64,000 nucleotides of DNA from Propionivibrio sp. GTDB taxonomy: Bacteria > Pseudomonadota > Gammaproteobacteria > Burkholderiales > Rhodocyclaceae. The stretch is from assembly GCA_016705685.1 (NCBI GenBank), contig JADJLB010000001.1, positions 124,001 to 188,000 of the forward strand. Direction: 5' to 3'. The translations under genes and the position numbers were made by a program. Positions 63,480 to 64,000 of the stretch are shown here, piece after piece (position 1 is the stretch's first letter; every line of letters starts with the position of its first letter). A model generated the notes under the pieces. It had not been told where the DNA came from, searched no databases, and saw only the letters and a program-made list of their open reading frames with translations.

Positions 63480-64000
63480 TTATCTAAACCATGCCAAAAA
63501 TTTCGACCACCAGCTTCTGGCAGCCGGAAATTTACTCAGAACCTTGACCAGAATTACAGAAACGTTATCACGTCCGCCATTGTCATTGGCCATTTGTATG
63601 AGCTGAGTTGCCGCGAGTTCGAGATTGGCGGCGAGCATCTGCAGGGTGAGCTGGATTTCCTCATCCTCGACCATGTCATTCAAGCCGTCCGAACACAGCA
63701 GGTAGACGTCGCCGGGCAGCACCGGGTAGTCATTGATCTCGGCTTCAACAACCGGATCAACCCCCAGGGCGCGGGTGACGAGATTCTTGTTCTGGGAATA
63801 CTTTGCATCTTCGGCGAGGATCATCCCGCTATCGATCTGTTCCTGCAGCAGCGAGTGGTCTCTTGTGATGACGCTGAACTCTTCGCCACGCAGGCGGTAG
63901 AGCCGCGAATCGCCAATGTGGGCCACCGTCACCTGATTGTCGTAAAAAAGCGCCGCCACCAGCGTGGTGCCCATTCCGGCGTACTGCGGCTGGCTTTCCG
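63480..64000 (-). CDS. PP2C-type Ser/Thr protein phosphatase (5' cut by window edge)
   Basis: The C-terminal 173 or so residues of a PP2C phosphatase. Present are GMGTTLVAAL, HIGDSRLYRLR, LLCSDGLNDMV and GGRDNVSVILV, covering the metal-binding Asp residues of the C-terminal part. The frame is open to the window end, so the first motifs lie outside. It is the first visible gene of the operon leading through FHA, cyclase and cAMP genes. A partner kinase is expected just outside. Confidence 0.92.
   Translation of the reverse strand, partial: ESQPQYAGMGTTLVAALFYDNQVTVAHIGDSRLYRLRGEEFSVITRDHSLLQEQIDSGMILAEDAKYSQNKNLVTRALGVDPVVEAEINDYPVLPGDVYLLCSDGLNDMVEDEEIQLTLQMLAANLELAATQLIQMANDNGGRDNVSVILVKVLSKFPAARSWWSKFLAWFR

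Overview
The window looks like the chromosome of a betaproteobacterium, most likely a member of the Rhodocyclales (Accumulibacter, Propionivibrio or Dechloromonas-like). This is inferred from a Gram-negative porin with a neisserial/burkholderial-type start, the PP0621-pilS-pilR order, the tRNA-Pro/ispB/rplU/rpmA/obgE/proB block, the rpe-gph-trpE-trpG-trpD-trpC block, and high-GC codon use. The CbbQ/CbbO RuBisCO activase genes at the left edge suggest CO2 fixation. A GTP-type PEP carboxykinase, a giant NAD-glutamate dehydrogenase and a pgl-gnd-zwf operon point to flexible central carbon metabolism. Coding density is high, and nearly all long second-strand ORFs are antisense shadows.

Layout. 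1-2910: cbbQ (cut) and cbbO. 2918-4519: FapA/DUF342 protein. 4776-9590: NAD-GDH. 9785-16397: a MEDS protein followed by two multi-domain hybrid histidine kinases. 16465-19647 (minus): pgl-gnd-zwf. 19763-26445 (minus): half-length aldehyde dehydrogenase, CDF metal exporter, dtd, RND adaptor, RND pump and DUF2892, with a 19-bp perfect palindrome over the adaptor start. 26648-34002: IclR regulator, PBP7-type peptidase, patatin, pckG, aminotransferase and an H1-like Lys/Ala/Pro repeat protein. 34003-34766: a gene-free stretch with a candidate ncRNA. 34767-38535 (minus): ampD, pilR, pilS, PP0621. 38662-42877: tRNA-Pro, ispB, rplU, rpmA, obgE, proB.

42878-46354 is accessory DNA: two toxin-antitoxin islets bracketed by three copies of the proB 3' end. 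They hold a decayed higBA, an MNT-HEPN pair, a PIN/Phd pair, an intact higBA and a DUF1640 fragment. Then come a porin (46484-47650) and the trp block (47844-52892), in which two unrelated PD-(D/E)XK-fold genes (Uma2 and GxxExxY) sit between trp genes. gph and rpe follow. The GxxExxY gene is flanked by inverted copies of a CACAGAG-type repeat, and a third copy lies in frame inside the RND pump gene.

54576-64000 (minus) reads as one signalling operon. In transcription order it holds a PP2C phosphatase (cut), a two-FHA protein, a CHASE2 adenylate cyclase, a class II cAMP-phosphodiesterase-like metallo-hydrolase, a cNMP-binding/rhodanese protein, a GAF-PilB/GspE-type ATPase and a GAF-HD-GYP protein. 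It contains apparent cAMP synthesis, sensing and breakdown next to a putative pilus/secretion motor and a c-di-GMP hydrolase, and is the best candidate here for an undescribed integrated system. The proB-tail islets and the repeat-flanked nuclease-fold gene are the best candidates for unusual mobile DNA.
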